Source: Sinanaerobacter sp. ZZT-01 (GTDB lineage: Bacteria > Bacillota > Clostridia > Peptostreptococcales > Anaerovoracaceae). Taken from it: 64,000 nucleotides of DNA. This document shows, piece by piece, positions 8,956 to 18,472 of the stretch. A program made the translations under genes and the position numbers. The stretch's first letter is position 1. Each line of letters opens with the position of its first letter. The DNA lies in assembly GCF_035621135.1 (NCBI RefSeq), contig NZ_CP141728.1, positions 2,976,001 through 3,040,000 of the forward strand, written 5' to 3'. The notes beneath the pieces were generated by a model. The model was given only the letters and a program-made list of their open reading frames with translations. It did not search any database and was not told where the DNA came from.

Positions 8956-10767
8956 TTATCTTTGCACTTTTTGTTTTTGTATTTCCATTAATTCCCTAGT
9001 AAGCTGTTCGATGACACTCGAATCCATATCTTCATCCGATAAGGATAGAATTTGTATAATTTCTTGCTCTCTCTTATGTCGAAAGCCATCTTCTATATGA
9101 GAGATACAATCCGTAAAAACATCTTCATCTCGGTCAGCTAAATATACATCTTTCCATATAGATCTTAGCATTTGATATTCAGCTGGTTCCAAAGCATCTG
9201 CTAGTTTTTTGCGATCAATTTCTTCATCATCTTTATAAAGCGATTGAATTAATCCATAAATACGCATACAAAAAGGATTTTGAAAAATCGTTTCATAAGG
9301 CTTTATCCTTGGAACATAAGAGCTTTTTAAAAGCATCAGCTTTATTAAGCTTTTCTCCAAAAGAAGCTTTGAACCGTCCATTTTCTTAATACTTTTTTTA
9401 TCCGTTTCGTGTTCAGGCTGAGACATTTCTCGTGTTTTGGGGTTCAAATGCTCCATATTGCTTCCATAAACCTCGAGACGAATTGCTCCTTCTGAAATAT
9501 GTGTTTCATTCGCAATTTTTTTAATATAAACATCAGTTTCCACTGGACTTAATTGTCTTAAAAATTTTGCAGTTTCTTGTAGAAAAATTACACTTTCCTC
9601 TGTTGATTGTAAATCATATTTTTGTCTTAGCTTTTGAATTTTATAGCTTGCAAAAGGAAGCGCTTTTTTCACAAGCTGTAAAAAGGCATCTTTTCCATTC
9701 TTCTTAATAAATTCATCGGGGTCTTTTCCATCCGGAATATGAAGTACTTTCACCTTACATCCCATGCGATGGAGAATATCCATCCCTCGCAGTGTAGCAG
9801 CTTGTCCGGCTTCATCTGCATCATAAGATAATATAATATGATCTGTGTAGCGTTTCAGCATAGATGCTTGACTCTCTGTCAATGCAGTCCCTAAAGAAGC
9901 AGCAACATTTTTAATCCCGCTTTTATATAGAGATATCACATCCATATAGCCTTCTACTAAAATGGCATAGTCTTCTTTATTAATATCCTGTCTTGCCGAA
10001 TTCAATCCATATAAATTATTTTTCTTTAAAAACACAGGGGATTCCGGTGAATTTAAATACTTTGGCGTTTGATCAGCAATTGCTCTTCCTCCAAATCCAA
10101 TTACTTTTCCCCTTGTATTGATAATAGGAAACATAACTCGATTTCGAAACTTATCATAGTAGCGGCCTTTGGACTGTGAAATCAAACCCAGCTCTAAAAG
10201 TAATTTAATATCCGTTCCTTTTTCCATAAAATGACGATATAGGCTGTCCCATTTTTCGTCCGCATATCCGATACCAAATTTCTTAAGCGTGCCTGCATCC
10301 ATTCCTCTTTTTTTCATATACTCAATTCCTGGATTAGCCGTCCGGGTAAAGCTCCGATAGAAAAAAGATGCCGCTTCTCTATTTATGTCGTAATAAATTG
10401 CTTTTTTTGATTCCTTATCATATTGATTCTTCTTTAACTCAATTCCATATTCAGCTGCTAATTTTTCTACGGCGCCCTGAAAATCCAAATTATGATAGCG
10501 TTTGACAAATTCTATCACATCTCCACTGGCTCCGCAGCCAAAGCAAGTAAATATTTGCTTTGCATCAGAAACAACAAAAGAAGGCGTCTTTTCATTGTGA
10601 AAAGGGCATACCCCTTTGTAATTACTGCCAGCTTTTTTTAACACCACATGGCGACCGATTACATCAACAATGCTGCACCTACTTTTTATTTCCTCTATTA
10701 CATTTTCCTGAAATCCTGCACTCAATTCCGAAACAACTCCACTCTTTGAATGTATTGTCATCAGCAA
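8956..10767 (-). CDS. dnaG: DNA primase
   Basis: The 603-codon primase that lays RNA primers at the replication fork. The zinc-binding domain is at the N-terminus ([11 protein letters not shown] ... [11 protein letters not shown], a CHCC set). The TOPRIM catalytic core has [10 protein letters not shown] and [11 protein letters not shown], and the C-terminal helicase-binding domain is present. The start is uncertain: the frame opens at TTG 10767, ATG is at 10761, and TTG at 10725 is preceded by GGAG at 11 bases and gives a family-like N-terminus ([12 protein letters not shown]). I favour the last, which would give about 589 residues. Confidence 0.97.
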   Translation of the reverse strand: MLMTIHSKSGVVSELSAGFQENVIEEIKSRCSIVDVIGRHVVLKKAGSNYKGVCPFHNEKTPSFVVSDAKQIFTCFGCGASGDVIEFVKRYHNLDFQGAVEKLAAEYGIELKKNQYDKESKKAIYYDINREAASFFYRSFTRTANPGIEYMKKRGMDAGTLKKFGIGYADEKWDSLYRHFMEKGTDIKLLLELGLISQSKGRYYDKFRNRVMFPIINTRGKVIGFGGRAIADQTPKYLNSPESPVFLKKNNLYGLNSARQDINKEDYAILVEGYMDVISLYKSGIKNVAASLGTALTESQASMLKRYTDHIILSYDADEAGQAATLRGMDILHRMGCKVKVLHIPDGKDPDEFIKKNGKDAFLQLVKKALPFASYKIQKLRQKYDLQSTEESVIFLQETAKFLRQLSPVETDVYIKKIANETHISEGAIRLEVYGSNMEHLNPKTREMSQPEHETDKKSIKKMDGSKLLLEKSLIKLMLLKSSYVPRIKPYETIFQNPFCMRIYGLIQSLYKDDEEIDRKKLADALEPAEYQMLRSIWKDVYLADRDEDVFTDCISHIEDGFRHKREQEIIQILSLSDEDMDSSVIEQLTRELMEIQKQKVQR

Positions 10768-10770
10768 TAC

Positions 10771-10792
10771 AATATGATTTCTTAATCATATT
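10771..10792. repeat. Palindrome in the dnaG promoter region
   Basis: Nine-base perfect arms (10771-10779 and 10784-10792) with a four-base loop lie directly upstream of dnaG. They fall between a minus-strand TTGTCG (-35 candidate, 10793-10798) and TATTGT (-10 candidate, about 10769-10774), the position of an operator. Confidence 0.45.
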
Positions 10793-10852
10793 CGACAAAA
10801 GAGATTGCTTTCCTTTTTTTTTATAAGTTTTTTTCTTTTTTATATTTATATT

Positions 10853-11863
10853 TTACTTCCAACCCTTTGGAACAAATATTTCATTAAACATATTAACAGC
10901 ATAACGGTCCGTCATTCCTGCAATATGATCCTTAACGACCTCAGCTAATCCAAATTCATCTATCATTTCTAATCTTTCTTTTGGGAGTTTAGACGGATTT
11001 TCTAAAAAATAATCATATAAAAAGAAAATCATATTCCTAATTTTATCTAATTCTTCATCTTTTTTCACTATTTTACTGTGATAAACATTTTTAAACATAA
11101 AATTACGGAGGTGATCCATCAACTCCAACGATGGTTCACTCATTTTCATTTCATTTTTTCCATCGCTGTTTTGTATTAAATCTCGAACTAAAGTATCAAT
11201 TCGTTTCCTGTGATTATCTCCCAGGCCTAAAATACATTCTTTCGGCAAATCTTCCTGAGATATAATTCCTCCCCGAATTGCATCATCAATATCATGATTA
11301 ATATAAGCAATCCGATCGCTGAATCTCACTGCCTGCCCTTCCAGAGTAACCGGCTTGTTCAGTCCCGTATGGTTCAGTATCCCATCCCTAACCTCAAAGG
11401 TAAGATTCATCGCTCTTCCATATTGGTTTCTTTCAAGGTAATCAACGACACGAAGGCTTTGTACGTTATGTTGAAAACCTCCGGGATGCCGCTCATCCAA
11501 AAATGCTTCTCCGTTATGCCCGAATGGCGTATGACCTAGATCATGCCCCATAGCAATTGCCTCCGTCAAATCTTCGTTTAATCCAAGTCCTCTTGCTATA
11601 GTTCTTGCAATCTGTGCAACTTCAAGGGTGTGCGTAAGACGAGTACGGAAATGGTCTCCTTCTGGTGAAAGAAAAACCTGTGTCTTATGCATCAGCCTTC
11701 GAAGCGATTTAGAATGAATAATGCGGTCTCGATCCCTTTGGTATTCGGTCCTGATTTCACATTTTGGTTCTACCTGAATTCTCCCCTTTGTTTCTGCTGA
11801 TTTCGCTGCAAAAACAGATAGTATATTCCGCTCTCTTTCTTCTAATTGTTCTCTTAAAATCAC
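10853..11863 (-). CDS. dgt: Deoxyguanosinetriphosphate triphosphohydrolase-like HD protein
   Basis: An HD-superfamily dNTP triphosphohydrolase, which releases triphosphate from dNTPs. The HD metal motifs are RLTHTLEVAQ (His), GHDLGHTPFGHNGE (His-Asp) and the later Asp in RIAYINHDIDD. I place the start at GTG 11863, with AGGAGG six bases upstream and the N-terminus ILREQLEERE typical of the family; the in-frame ATG at 11887 has no ribosome binding site. The product is 336 residues, the normal length of the short Firmicute form. It precedes dnaG, as in many Clostridia. Confidence 0.93.
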   Translation of the reverse strand: MILREQLEERERNILSVFAAKSAETKGRIQVEPKCEIRTEYQRDRDRIIHSKSLRRLMHKTQVFLSPEGDHFRTRLTHTLEVAQIARTIARGLGLNEDLTEAIAMGHDLGHTPFGHNGEAFLDERHPGGFQHNVQSLRVVDYLERNQYGRAMNLTFEVRDGILNHTGLNKPVTLEGQAVRFSDRIAYINHDIDDAIRGGIISQEDLPKECILGLGDNHRKRIDTLVRDLIQNSDGKNEMKMSEPSLELMDHLRNFMFKNVYHSKIVKKDEELDKIRNMIFFLYDYFLENPSKLPKERLEMIDEFGLAEVVKDHIAGMTDRYAVNMFNEIFVPKGWK

Positions 11864-11891
11864 AGATTTCCTCCTTTTGTTTGACATTTTA

Positions 11892-13145
11892 TTAAAATGT
11901 CAAACTCTTTGCAATTTTTTTCCCCAATGCATCCTCTACTTTTTGCAAATGCATCACAACAGCCTGTTGTATTGAATCATCTAAGAACATCAAATCATCC
12001 ATGATGTTATCCATTAGACGCTGTTGCATTGTTTCATCCAAACTGCGAAAGAATATCCCTGCCTGCATAAAGCAACGTCTAATCGAGGCTTCCAAATTGA
12101 CATTGGTATAATTTTCAGTGCTATAAACCGGCCACTCTTCTCTTTCAACTTGCAGCTTTTTAACCATTTCTTCTTGCTGCCGAATGCTCCCTAACCGATA
12201 CCGCTCTGAATCTTTACACGCAAAATTAAGAATGCGCAGCAATGGTATATTGGAAAGCCGAATTCCAGGTACGATATTTCCAGGGCAAAATGTAACTTGC
12301 TCTACTTCTTTTTCATAATCTTTACAATTTCTTTGAAGAACCAGTTTTCCGACCGCAAGCTTCTGAGCCTCTTTTTCCGTCCAAACACATGTAACATCTA
12401 ATGGATTAAATGAAATCGCTTTTGTATTAACTGGTAAAATCTGAATATATAATTCATATTCCACTGTTTTCTGATCCTCTAAAGTCTCAAACAAGTCTCT
12501 TCGAGCAGCATCTACATCAAATCCGCTTAAAAATTCTGCTTCCTGTCTCGTAATGTTTTTGATCCCTTCCAGCGGTTTAAAATAATATTTTACCAGATAC
12601 TTTTTTCCTTCTTCGTTGATCCATTCATATGGAAAAACACTATAGCCAGCCATTTTCCGATAACTTTTTAATGTTCCATAATCGGAATAAAGCCACAATA
12701 ACTTATGCACGGATTTTGGTGTTTTCGCAATAAAATCCCAAAACTTTCCTTTATCTACTATGTTGCTTTCCTTTTGAGGTTTTATAGATTCTAAGTACGA
12801 AAAATATGCTGCCGGTTCACTGACAAATTCAACCGGAAGATGACTTCCCAAAAAATCATAATCCCCCTGTTTTGTATGAAATTTTACACAAAATCCCCTT
12901 GTGTCTCTTACGGTATCCGAAGATCCTCTCTGCCCATTCATGGTAGAGAACCTCACAAATACGGGTGTTTCTTTCTCACTGCTTTGCAGAAAGTCTGCCT
13001 TTGTATACTCTTTTAGCGACATATATGGCCGAAAATATCCATAAGCTCCTGCACCTTTTGCATGAAACAATCGTTCCGGTAATTTCTGTCGATTTAATAG
13101 AGCGGCTTGATCAATAAAGTCCAATTCACTAATTGTTTCATTCAT
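11892..13145 (-). CDS. Catalase-fold heme protein with Cys in place of the proximal Tyr ligand
   Basis: A 417-residue protein aligning along the core of monofunctional catalases. ATG at 13143-13145 is chosen because GGGGGG lies five bases upstream. The distal His is kept (RLFHAKGAGAYGYF, His28), as are the FST..GQRGSSDTVRDTRGF block and FNPLDVTCVW. Three key sites differ. The distal Asn is Ser101 (LGSHLP). The proximal heme ligand Tyr is Cys310 (FACKDSERYRLG, codon 12216-12218). The Arg four residues before it, which normally hydrogen-bonds the Tyr, is Leu306. A heme-thiolate centre is therefore likely, with peroxidase- or P450-like chemistry more plausible than simple catalase activity. It sits just upstream of dgt, on the same strand. 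Confidence 0.85.
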   Translation of the reverse strand: MNETISELDFIDQAALLNRQKLPERLFHAKGAGAYGYFRPYMSLKEYTKADFLQSSEKETPVFVRFSTMNGQRGSSDTVRDTRGFCVKFHTKQGDYDFLGSHLPVEFVSEPAAYFSYLESIKPQKESNIVDKGKFWDFIAKTPKSVHKLLWLYSDYGTLKSYRKMAGYSVFPYEWINEEGKKYLVKYYFKPLEGIKNITRQEAEFLSGFDVDAARRDLFETLEDQKTVEYELYIQILPVNTKAISFNPLDVTCVWTEKEAQKLAVGKLVLQRNCKDYEKEVEQVTFCPGNIVPGIRLSNIPLLRILNFACKDSERYRLGSIRQQEEMVKKLQVEREEWPVYSTENYTNVNLEASIRRCFMQAGIFFRSLDETMQQRLMDNIMDDLMFLDDSIQQAVVMHLQKVEDALGKKIAKSLTF

Positions 13146-13256
13146 AGTAACCCCCCATTTATACATATATCTTTTTTTATAAGCTTCTTATGAAAATTAT
13201 GAGCCAACCAAAAGTTTGGTGACTCACTTTACAAGGTTGCTTATGATAACAGAAAT

Positions 13257-13293
13257 CGAACACATGGATGTTCGAAGACTATATTATAATATA
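13257..13293. promoter_or_regulatory. Two palindromes upstream of the catalase-like gene
   Basis: CGAACA (13257-13262) and TGTTCG (13269-13274) form an 18-base palindrome, and TATATTATAATATA (13280-13293) is a perfect 14-base palindrome. They lie 110-150 bases upstream of the catalase-like start and just past the dut stop. The second resembles PerR/Fur-type A/T-rich operators only loosely. Confidence 0.35.
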
Positions 13294-13338
13294 TGTGAAA
13301 ATGAGGAATCTGTTCCACTGAATCTTCTATGCCGATAT

Positions 13339-13767
13339 TTAAATTCCTGTATGTCCAAAACCTCCTGAACCCCTACGAGTTTCAGACAAGTTTTTAGTTT
13401 CTTCCCATTCAATTCTTTCATATTTTGCAATCACGAGCTGAGCAATGCGGTCGCCGTCGCGAATCTCAAATTCTTTATCACCCATATTAATCAGTAAAAC
13501 TTTAATCTCACCTCGGTAGTCACTGTCAATCGTACCCACTCCATTAGCCATACTAATCCCATGTCTAATTGACAGTCCGCTTCTCGCACGTACCTGTGCT
13601 TCAAATCCCTGTGGAAGTTCAATAAAAATTCCAGTCGGAATCAGTTTACGCTCCATCGGTTTCAGTCGTATCGTTTCATCTATAGAGGCTCGTAAATCCA
13701 AACCTGCTGAACCTTCTGTTTCATACTGCGGTAATCGTCCGCTTGCACTTTTAATTTTTATATTCAT
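13339..13767 (-). CDS. dut: dUTP diphosphatase
   Basis: A 142-residue trimeric dUTPase that hydrolyses dUTP to dUMP and keeps uracil out of DNA. All five motifs are visible: AGLDLRA (I), RARSGLS (II), [13 protein letters not shown] (III, with the catalytic Asp), GDRIAQLVI (IV) and the glycine-rich [10 protein letters not shown] at the C-terminus (V). The length is normal. It lies 32 bases downstream of the M16 peptidase gene and probably shares its transcript. Confidence 0.97.
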   Translation of the reverse strand: MNIKIKSASGRLPQYETEGSAGLDLRASIDETIRLKPMERKLIPTGIFIELPQGFEAQVRARSGLSIRHGISMANGVGTIDSDYRGEIKVLLINMGDKEFEIRDGDRIAQLVIAKYERIEWEETKNLSETRRGSGGFGHTGI

Positions 13768-13798
13768 GAAGCTCTCCTTCGTTAAAATAGGACAATAT

Positions 13799-15052
13799 CT
13801 AGGATTTTTGTAAAATTCCTTTTAAATCTACTTCCTTTCTGCCTACCAAAACTGCTGAATACTGTTTCACATCTGAAATGATATTTGCAGTATCAAATAT
13901 TTGCTCCATCGTTACTCCGCTGATATTTCTCAAGACCTCTTCTGGCGTATGAACCTTTCCTAACAACAATGTATTTTTCCCGATGGTAAACATACGTCCA
14001 TTTACATTCTCAAGTCCAAAAATATAATTGCTCTTCAACTGCTCTTTTGCAGTTAAAAATTCTTCTTGCGTAATGCCGTTATTTTTTAAAGAATGTAATT
14101 CTTCCATAATACCATAAATCGCATCTTTTACTTTATTATGGCTGACTCCCGCATAAATCGTAAAACTTCCTAAGTTTACATATGCTGCAGCCGCAGAATA
14201 AACAGAATATGCCAGTCCTTTTTCTTCACGAATATTTTGAAACAATCTAGAGCTCATACTTCCGCCCATAATGTTATTTAAGACAGCCATTGCGTAATAA
14301 AGCTTATGCTCCAGTTCAATTCCCTTTAACCCAAGGCAGATATGTGACTGCTCGATTTCTTTCGTTTTTACAAGATAAGTCGGCTTATATTCAGCAATTT
14401 TTAATGCTTTTCTTTCTTTTTTTTCATTTAAAGAATGGAGCTTTCCTTCTAGAAACTCGCAAACTTTATCTTCATTAAAATTTCCCGCCAAAGAGATTAC
14501 AATATTATCACGCGTATATTCTTTACCCATATAATCCATAATGTCATCTCTTTGAATGCCCATCAGTGATTTTTCTGTACCGATAATTGGACTTTGCAAA
14601 TCCGTTCCATGAAAAACTGCTTCGCTGATTAAATCCTGAGCATATTCGTCTGGGGAATCTTCGATCATCTTCATTTCTTCACAAATGACCATTCTTTCTT
14701 TTGCCATTTCATCAGGGTCGAATTTTGAATTTAACAGCATATCAAGTAATATCTCACAACCCTTTTCCAAATTAGAATCTAAAGTTTTGAGATAATAACA
14801 AGTTGCCTCTTTTCCCGTAAATGCATTAATATGACCCCCTATTTTATCTACATCGGAAGCAATTTCCTTTGCAGAGCGCAGCTCAGTCCCTTTAAACAGC
14901 ATATGCTCAATAAAATGGGAGATTCCGGAATTTATTTCATTTTCATCTGCCGAACCTGCCTTTACCCAAATTCCTATTGACGCCGATTGCACATAGGGTA
15001 TTTTTTCCATAGCAACCCGAATGCCGCAATCTAAAATTCTATTTATTAACAT
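13799..15052 (-). CDS. M16 family zinc metallopeptidase (processing peptidase-like)
   Basis: A 417-residue pitrilysin-family peptidase. The inverted zinc motif [11 protein letters not shown] (HxxEH) is at about residues 46-50, with the third ligand Glu downstream in the [14 protein letters not shown] region. A second, non-catalytic M16 domain makes up the C-terminal half, including the [18 protein letters not shown] stretch with the family Arg. This is the one-gene bacterial form (YmxG/MlpA type) usually found near pnp and dut in Clostridia. Its substrates are not known. Confidence 0.93.
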   Translation of the reverse strand: MLINRILDCGIRVAMEKIPYVQSASIGIWVKAGSADENEINSGISHFIEHMLFKGTELRSAKEIASDVDKIGGHINAFTGKEATCYYLKTLDSNLEKGCEILLDMLLNSKFDPDEMAKERMVICEEMKMIEDSPDEYAQDLISEAVFHGTDLQSPIIGTEKSLMGIQRDDIMDYMGKEYTRDNIVISLAGNFNEDKVCEFLEGKLHSLNEKKERKALKIAEYKPTYLVKTKEIEQSHICLGLKGIELEHKLYYAMAVLNNIMGGSMSSRLFQNIREEKGLAYSVYSAAAAYVNLGSFTIYAGVSHNKVKDAIYGIMEELHSLKNNGITQEEFLTAKEQLKSNYIFGLENVNGRMFTIGKNTLLLGKVHTPEEVLRNISGVTMEQIFDTANIISDVKQYSAVLVGRKEVDLKGILQKS

Positions 15053-15132
15053 AAATACACCACTTTCTTTTCATTTGTTTACAAAAACATATATATTATT
15101 ATATCTAATTTTCAATTATCTTGCAATGTCTT

Positions 15133-15882
15133 CTAATAAATTCCCATTTCTCTCAGTGGAACGATCGTTATATTTTTCTGCTGTATTTCATCTATCATTT
15201 CCGGTAAGGCTTTCGCTGTTTCCGGCTTTGGATGCATTAAAACAATAGCGCCAGATAAATCTTTTTTCAAAATACGTTCTTTTATAATATCCTTTGTAGA
15301 GCCCGGCTTCCAATCTATGGTATCTGATGACCAAAGAGACAGCTTATAATTCATCTCTCGGCACAGTTCAAGCGTTTCACTATCATAATCTCCTGAGGGT
15401 GGCGCATATACAGAAGGTTTCTCACCTATATAAAGAGCAATTGCGTCCTCCGTTTTCTCCATTTCTTCTTTTTCCTGCTCTTTTGATATTTTCGTACTAA
15501 GTTTATGCGAATACCCGTGACTTTGTATCTCATGTCCCTCTACGTACATCCGTCGAAGCAAGCTCGGATTTTTTTCCGCCCATCTTCCACATATAAAAAA
15601 TGTAATTTTTATATCCTTTTCTTTTAACGTATCCAACATACCCGGTAAAACTTCTTCTCCCCAATCTACATTACAGGTAAAAGATAACTTTTGGCTTTCC
15701 AGTGGTCCGCTTCGCATTACAATATCTTCTTCTCCTTTTACAGCGGCTGCCTGTATCCCTCTTCCGCAAGTGCTTTCAACCGGTCCAAATAAAACAATAA
15801 AAAAAGCAGCTATTTGATAAATTCCAAATAGAATAGCGATCGTACCGACAATGAGAAACGTATATTTTTTCCACTTCAACAT
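15133..15882 (-). CDS. Membrane-anchored polysaccharide deacetylase (NodB-like) with altered motif 1
   Basis: A 249-residue carbohydrate esterase 4-like protein. ATG at 15882 follows GAGGTG by seven bases. One N-terminal transmembrane anchor (about residues 6-30) puts the domain outside the cell. Motif 2 is intact (QSHGYSHK, metal His pair) and YAPPSGDYD is motif 3. Motif 1 reads TCNVDWGEE instead of TFDDG-type, so the catalytic-base Asp appears to be Asn while the metal-ligand Asp is kept. A peptidoglycan or wall-polymer deacetylase is likely, but activity is uncertain. The start lies in a possible stem-loop. Confidence 0.85.
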   Translation of the reverse strand: MLKWKKYTFLIVGTIAILFGIYQIAAFFIVLFGPVESTCGRGIQAAAVKGEEDIVMRSGPLESQKLSFTCNVDWGEEVLPGMLDTLKEKDIKITFFICGRWAEKNPSLLRRMYVEGHEIQSHGYSHKLSTKISKEQEKEEMEKTEDAIALYIGEKPSVYAPPSGDYDSETLELCREMNYKLSLWSSDTIDWKPGSTKDIIKERILKKDLSGAIVLMHPKPETAKALPEMIDEIQQKNITIVPLREMGIY

Positions 15883-15883
15883 A

Positions 15884-15924
15884 AAACAACACCTCAAAGT
15901 AATGTATGTTTGAAGTGCTGTTTC
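15884..15924 (-). promoter_or_regulatory. Stem-loop covering the deacetylase ribosome binding site
   Basis: An imperfect inverted repeat (about 15884-15898 against 15909-15924) in the message leader pairs the GAGGTG Shine-Dalgarno with upstream sequence, ending one base before the ATG. It may limit translation. Confidence 0.4.
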
Positions 15925-15970
15925 TTATTCCTTTTTTATAGATTTTATTCTTTTGTAAATTTAGGAAGGT

Positions 15971-18226
15971 TTATTGATTCAGCATTTTACAAAGCACTGT
16001 CGCTGCTTCTGCTCTGGTTGCAAGTCCCTGCGGGTCAAAATTTCCTTCTGGTCTTCCGCTCATAACAGAACCTGATGTAATCTCCTGCACAGCTTCCAAT
16101 GCCCACGGGCTAATGAGAGCGGAATCTGTAAACGCAGTATTTCCTTCTGAAGAAAGCTTAATATCTGCTAATGTTGCATAATTTTTCAGCATAATGGCCA
16201 TTTGCTCTCTCGTTATGTTTGAATTTGGTGCAAAAGTGATTTCATCCATCCCTTTTACAATACCTTTGGATACTCCCCAATTTACATAGTTGTAATACCA
16301 TTCTGTGCTTGGAACATCCGCAAACCCACTCGGTTGAACATTTTGTACGTCTTCCTTAGAAGCGGCCGCAAGCATAGTTAAGAATTGTGCACGTGTCAAC
16401 TGAGAATCTGGTTGGAACATCGTTTGACTCATGCCTTTTACAATTGACTTTCCTGCAAGATTTTCAATATAGTCTTTTGCCCAATGCTCTTGAATGTCTT
16501 CAAATGTAATTTTCGTCCCTCCAACTTGAACTGGAATGGATTTTGTTTTATCTCCATAGCCAACATAAATATAACCGCCAATCGCAGCTTGTTCTGTCGC
16601 AGTAAACAATCCGTTTTCATCAATCGTTCCAATGTTTTTATCGCAGGACCATTTAAATAAAGAGTCCTTGGATTTGACAGGAGCATATCCAAATTTTGCA
16701 ACAACATTGATATCCTTTGTTCCTTTTGGGTCTATCGTTAAGCTGCTTACCGAAGGGGTGAAAATAATATCATCCACTACCTGTACCTCGGCTGTAGCAG
16801 AAAGATCACCGGATTTTACAGTCACTTCTTCTGTTCCTGCCTCCATTCCGGCAGTGTAATAACCCGTATCATTTACCGTTCCTTTTCCTTTTGTGACTTC
16901 ATAAGATAAGGCTCCTGGAAGGCTTGCTGATTCATAGTGGGAATCAGAAGCATACGTTTTAAATTGTACATCAGCACCAGGCATAGCTAACGTCATTGCA
17001 GAATAAATATGAAGATTTTCGGCAATTCCATTACCAGATCCTTCATAAACCAAAAATAATCCATTGCTAAGTTTTCGAAGACTGCCCTCAGACGGAGAGT
17101 TAATCACGGATGCCTTATCTGAAATTCCTGGGTACCTAACAGCAAAGGAAGTTGACCCGCCTCCATCCATATTTAAAACGGTTGTACATCCTTGTGCAAT
17201 CAAATGCTTTGCCAAATCAACCAGTCCAAGACCAGCAGAAACAGAAGACTGCCTCCCATCTACACCATAGATTATCATAGAGCCATCTTCTTTAATGCCA
17301 ACAGCAGTCCTTGGGTTAACAGAATTGCTGGTCGCTGTTACCTTTCCGTTCTCTGCAATCACATGATATACACCAATGACTTCGTTTTTATTCGTTAAAG
17401 ACTCATCATTATCCGTAACGGAAATTTCAACTGTGTTTCCAGGTGTCAAGGAAGAAAGGATCGGTGCACTTGCAGAATCTGATACTGTTGACAGTACCAT
17501 CTGATTATCTGTCATCGCAGTATTTCTGGTATTTTGCGTGACTGACACAACCGTTGCCGTTATGGTTCCACCAATCATCGGCTCCGTGTTATCTAAGTTT
17601 CCTGCGTCCAGTAAAACTTCTACACAATTTCCAGAAGTCTTTGTTGTAGAAGCATACTGACGATTAAACAAATGTAATCCCTTTGCCCCTCCATGCGGAA
17701 CATTAAAATAATTGATCTGCATTGGGATTTCGCCGTTTCCATTATTCGCTTTTGCAGTATACGTTAAATTGACGGCAGCCAAAGAAGCTGCACCCGATGC
17801 ATCAAAAGCCAGAACACGATCTGGAGCATATCCAGAGCTTTTTATTTTATTGTTATGTACGGTTAACCCTTTCGGTGTACCCGATGCAGTATCGTATAAA
17901 TCTCCGTTAATCCCGGCAATGACACGATACCCGCCTTGTTCAATCCAGTCGATCATGCTGCTTAATGTGTATTTTCCGGCGACTTCACCGGAGAATACAT
18001 ACGGCTGTATCAATCCATCCAGTTCATCACTGTTTACCATATAAGCATGTTCAATCCCATTTTGAATATGTCCTGCTATCTGCTCTTTTATGTATGTCTG
18101 ATTTGCGATTTCTCGATTCGATTCATAATAGATATTTCCAATTCCTTCTTGAAATGCATATCCACTTAACACCGTGCTTAACGTTAAGCTTAACGCAAGT
18201 ATGGCTGCTAATTTCTTTTTCTGCAT
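15971..18226 (-). CDS. Secreted phosphodiester glycosidase (NAGPA/DUF2233) with three SLH domains
   Basis: A 751-residue surface protein. A signal peptide ends near residue 25 (MQKKKLAAILALSLTLSTVL). Residues of about 75-390 form the phosphodiester glycosidase domain, seen in GINGDLYDTASGTPKGLTV, RTAVGIKEDGS and TTVLNMDGGGSTSFAVR. A linker with bacterial Ig-like features (GTEEVTVKSGDLSATAEVQV) covers about 400-560. Three SLH motifs close the protein (TFEDIQEHWAKDYIENLA, GFADVPSTEWYYNYVNW, and the last starting AFTDSALISPW). The family cleaves N-acetylglucosamine or related sugars linked by phosphodiester bonds, so a wall polymer or exopolysaccharide substrate is plausible. It sits between pnp and the deacetylase. 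Confidence 0.9.
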   Translation of the reverse strand: MQKKKLAAILALSLTLSTVLSGYAFQEGIGNIYYESNREIANQTYIKEQIAGHIQNGIEHAYMVNSDELDGLIQPYVFSGEVAGKYTLSSMIDWIEQGGYRVIAGINGDLYDTASGTPKGLTVHNNKIKSSGYAPDRVLAFDASGAASLAAVNLTYTAKANNGNGEIPMQINYFNVPHGGAKGLHLFNRQYASTTKTSGNCVEVLLDAGNLDNTEPMIGGTITATVVSVTQNTRNTAMTDNQMVLSTVSDSASAPILSSLTPGNTVEISVTDNDESLTNKNEVIGVYHVIAENGKVTATSNSVNPRTAVGIKEDGSMIIYGVDGRQSSVSAGLGLVDLAKHLIAQGCTTVLNMDGGGSTSFAVRYPGISDKASVINSPSEGSLRKLSNGLFLVYEGSGNGIAENLHIYSAMTLAMPGADVQFKTYASDSHYESASLPGALSYEVTKGKGTVNDTGYYTAGMEAGTEEVTVKSGDLSATAEVQVVDDIIFTPSVSSLTIDPKGTKDINVVAKFGYAPVKSKDSLFKWSCDKNIGTIDENGLFTATEQAAIGGYIYVGYGDKTKSIPVQVGGTKITFEDIQEHWAKDYIENLAGKSIVKGMSQTMFQPDSQLTRAQFLTMLAAASKEDVQNVQPSGFADVPSTEWYYNYVNWGVSKGIVKGMDEITFAPNSNITREQMAIMLKNYATLADIKLSSEGNTAFTDSALISPWALEAVQEITSGSVMSGRPEGNFDPQGLATRAEAATVLCKMLNQ

Positions 18227-18383
18227 ATCCCTTTCTCCCTTTTTTATTCCATATTTCTTGACTGTTTCATTCTATAAAATTACCATAGAAATATCAAGGT
18301 TCTGTTTGATTTCTTTTCTGTGACATTTCTGTTAAATTCGATCCCCAAAGTTCTCTAAAGATACTCTTTTATCTCTGCTAGAT

Positions 18384-18420
18384 AAAAAGTAGGACACCCG
18401 ATTAATTTGGATATCCCACT
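18384..18420 (-). terminator. Rho-independent terminator of pnp
   Basis: On the minus strand AGTGGGATATCC (18409-18420) pairs with GGGTGTCCTACT (18388-18399) through 12 pairs including G-U, followed by five U (18384-18388). It lies about 50 bases after the pnp stop. Confidence 0.75.
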
Positions 18421-18472
18421 CTTACTGCTTTTTTTATGATGTTTGATTCAATAGTTTGACAGTTGGTAACGA

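Noticed and set aside
13257-13274. LexA/SOS box upstream of the catalase-like gene
   Set aside because: The half-sites look like CGAAC and GTTCG but are eight bases apart rather than four, so this is not the Firmicute LexA box.
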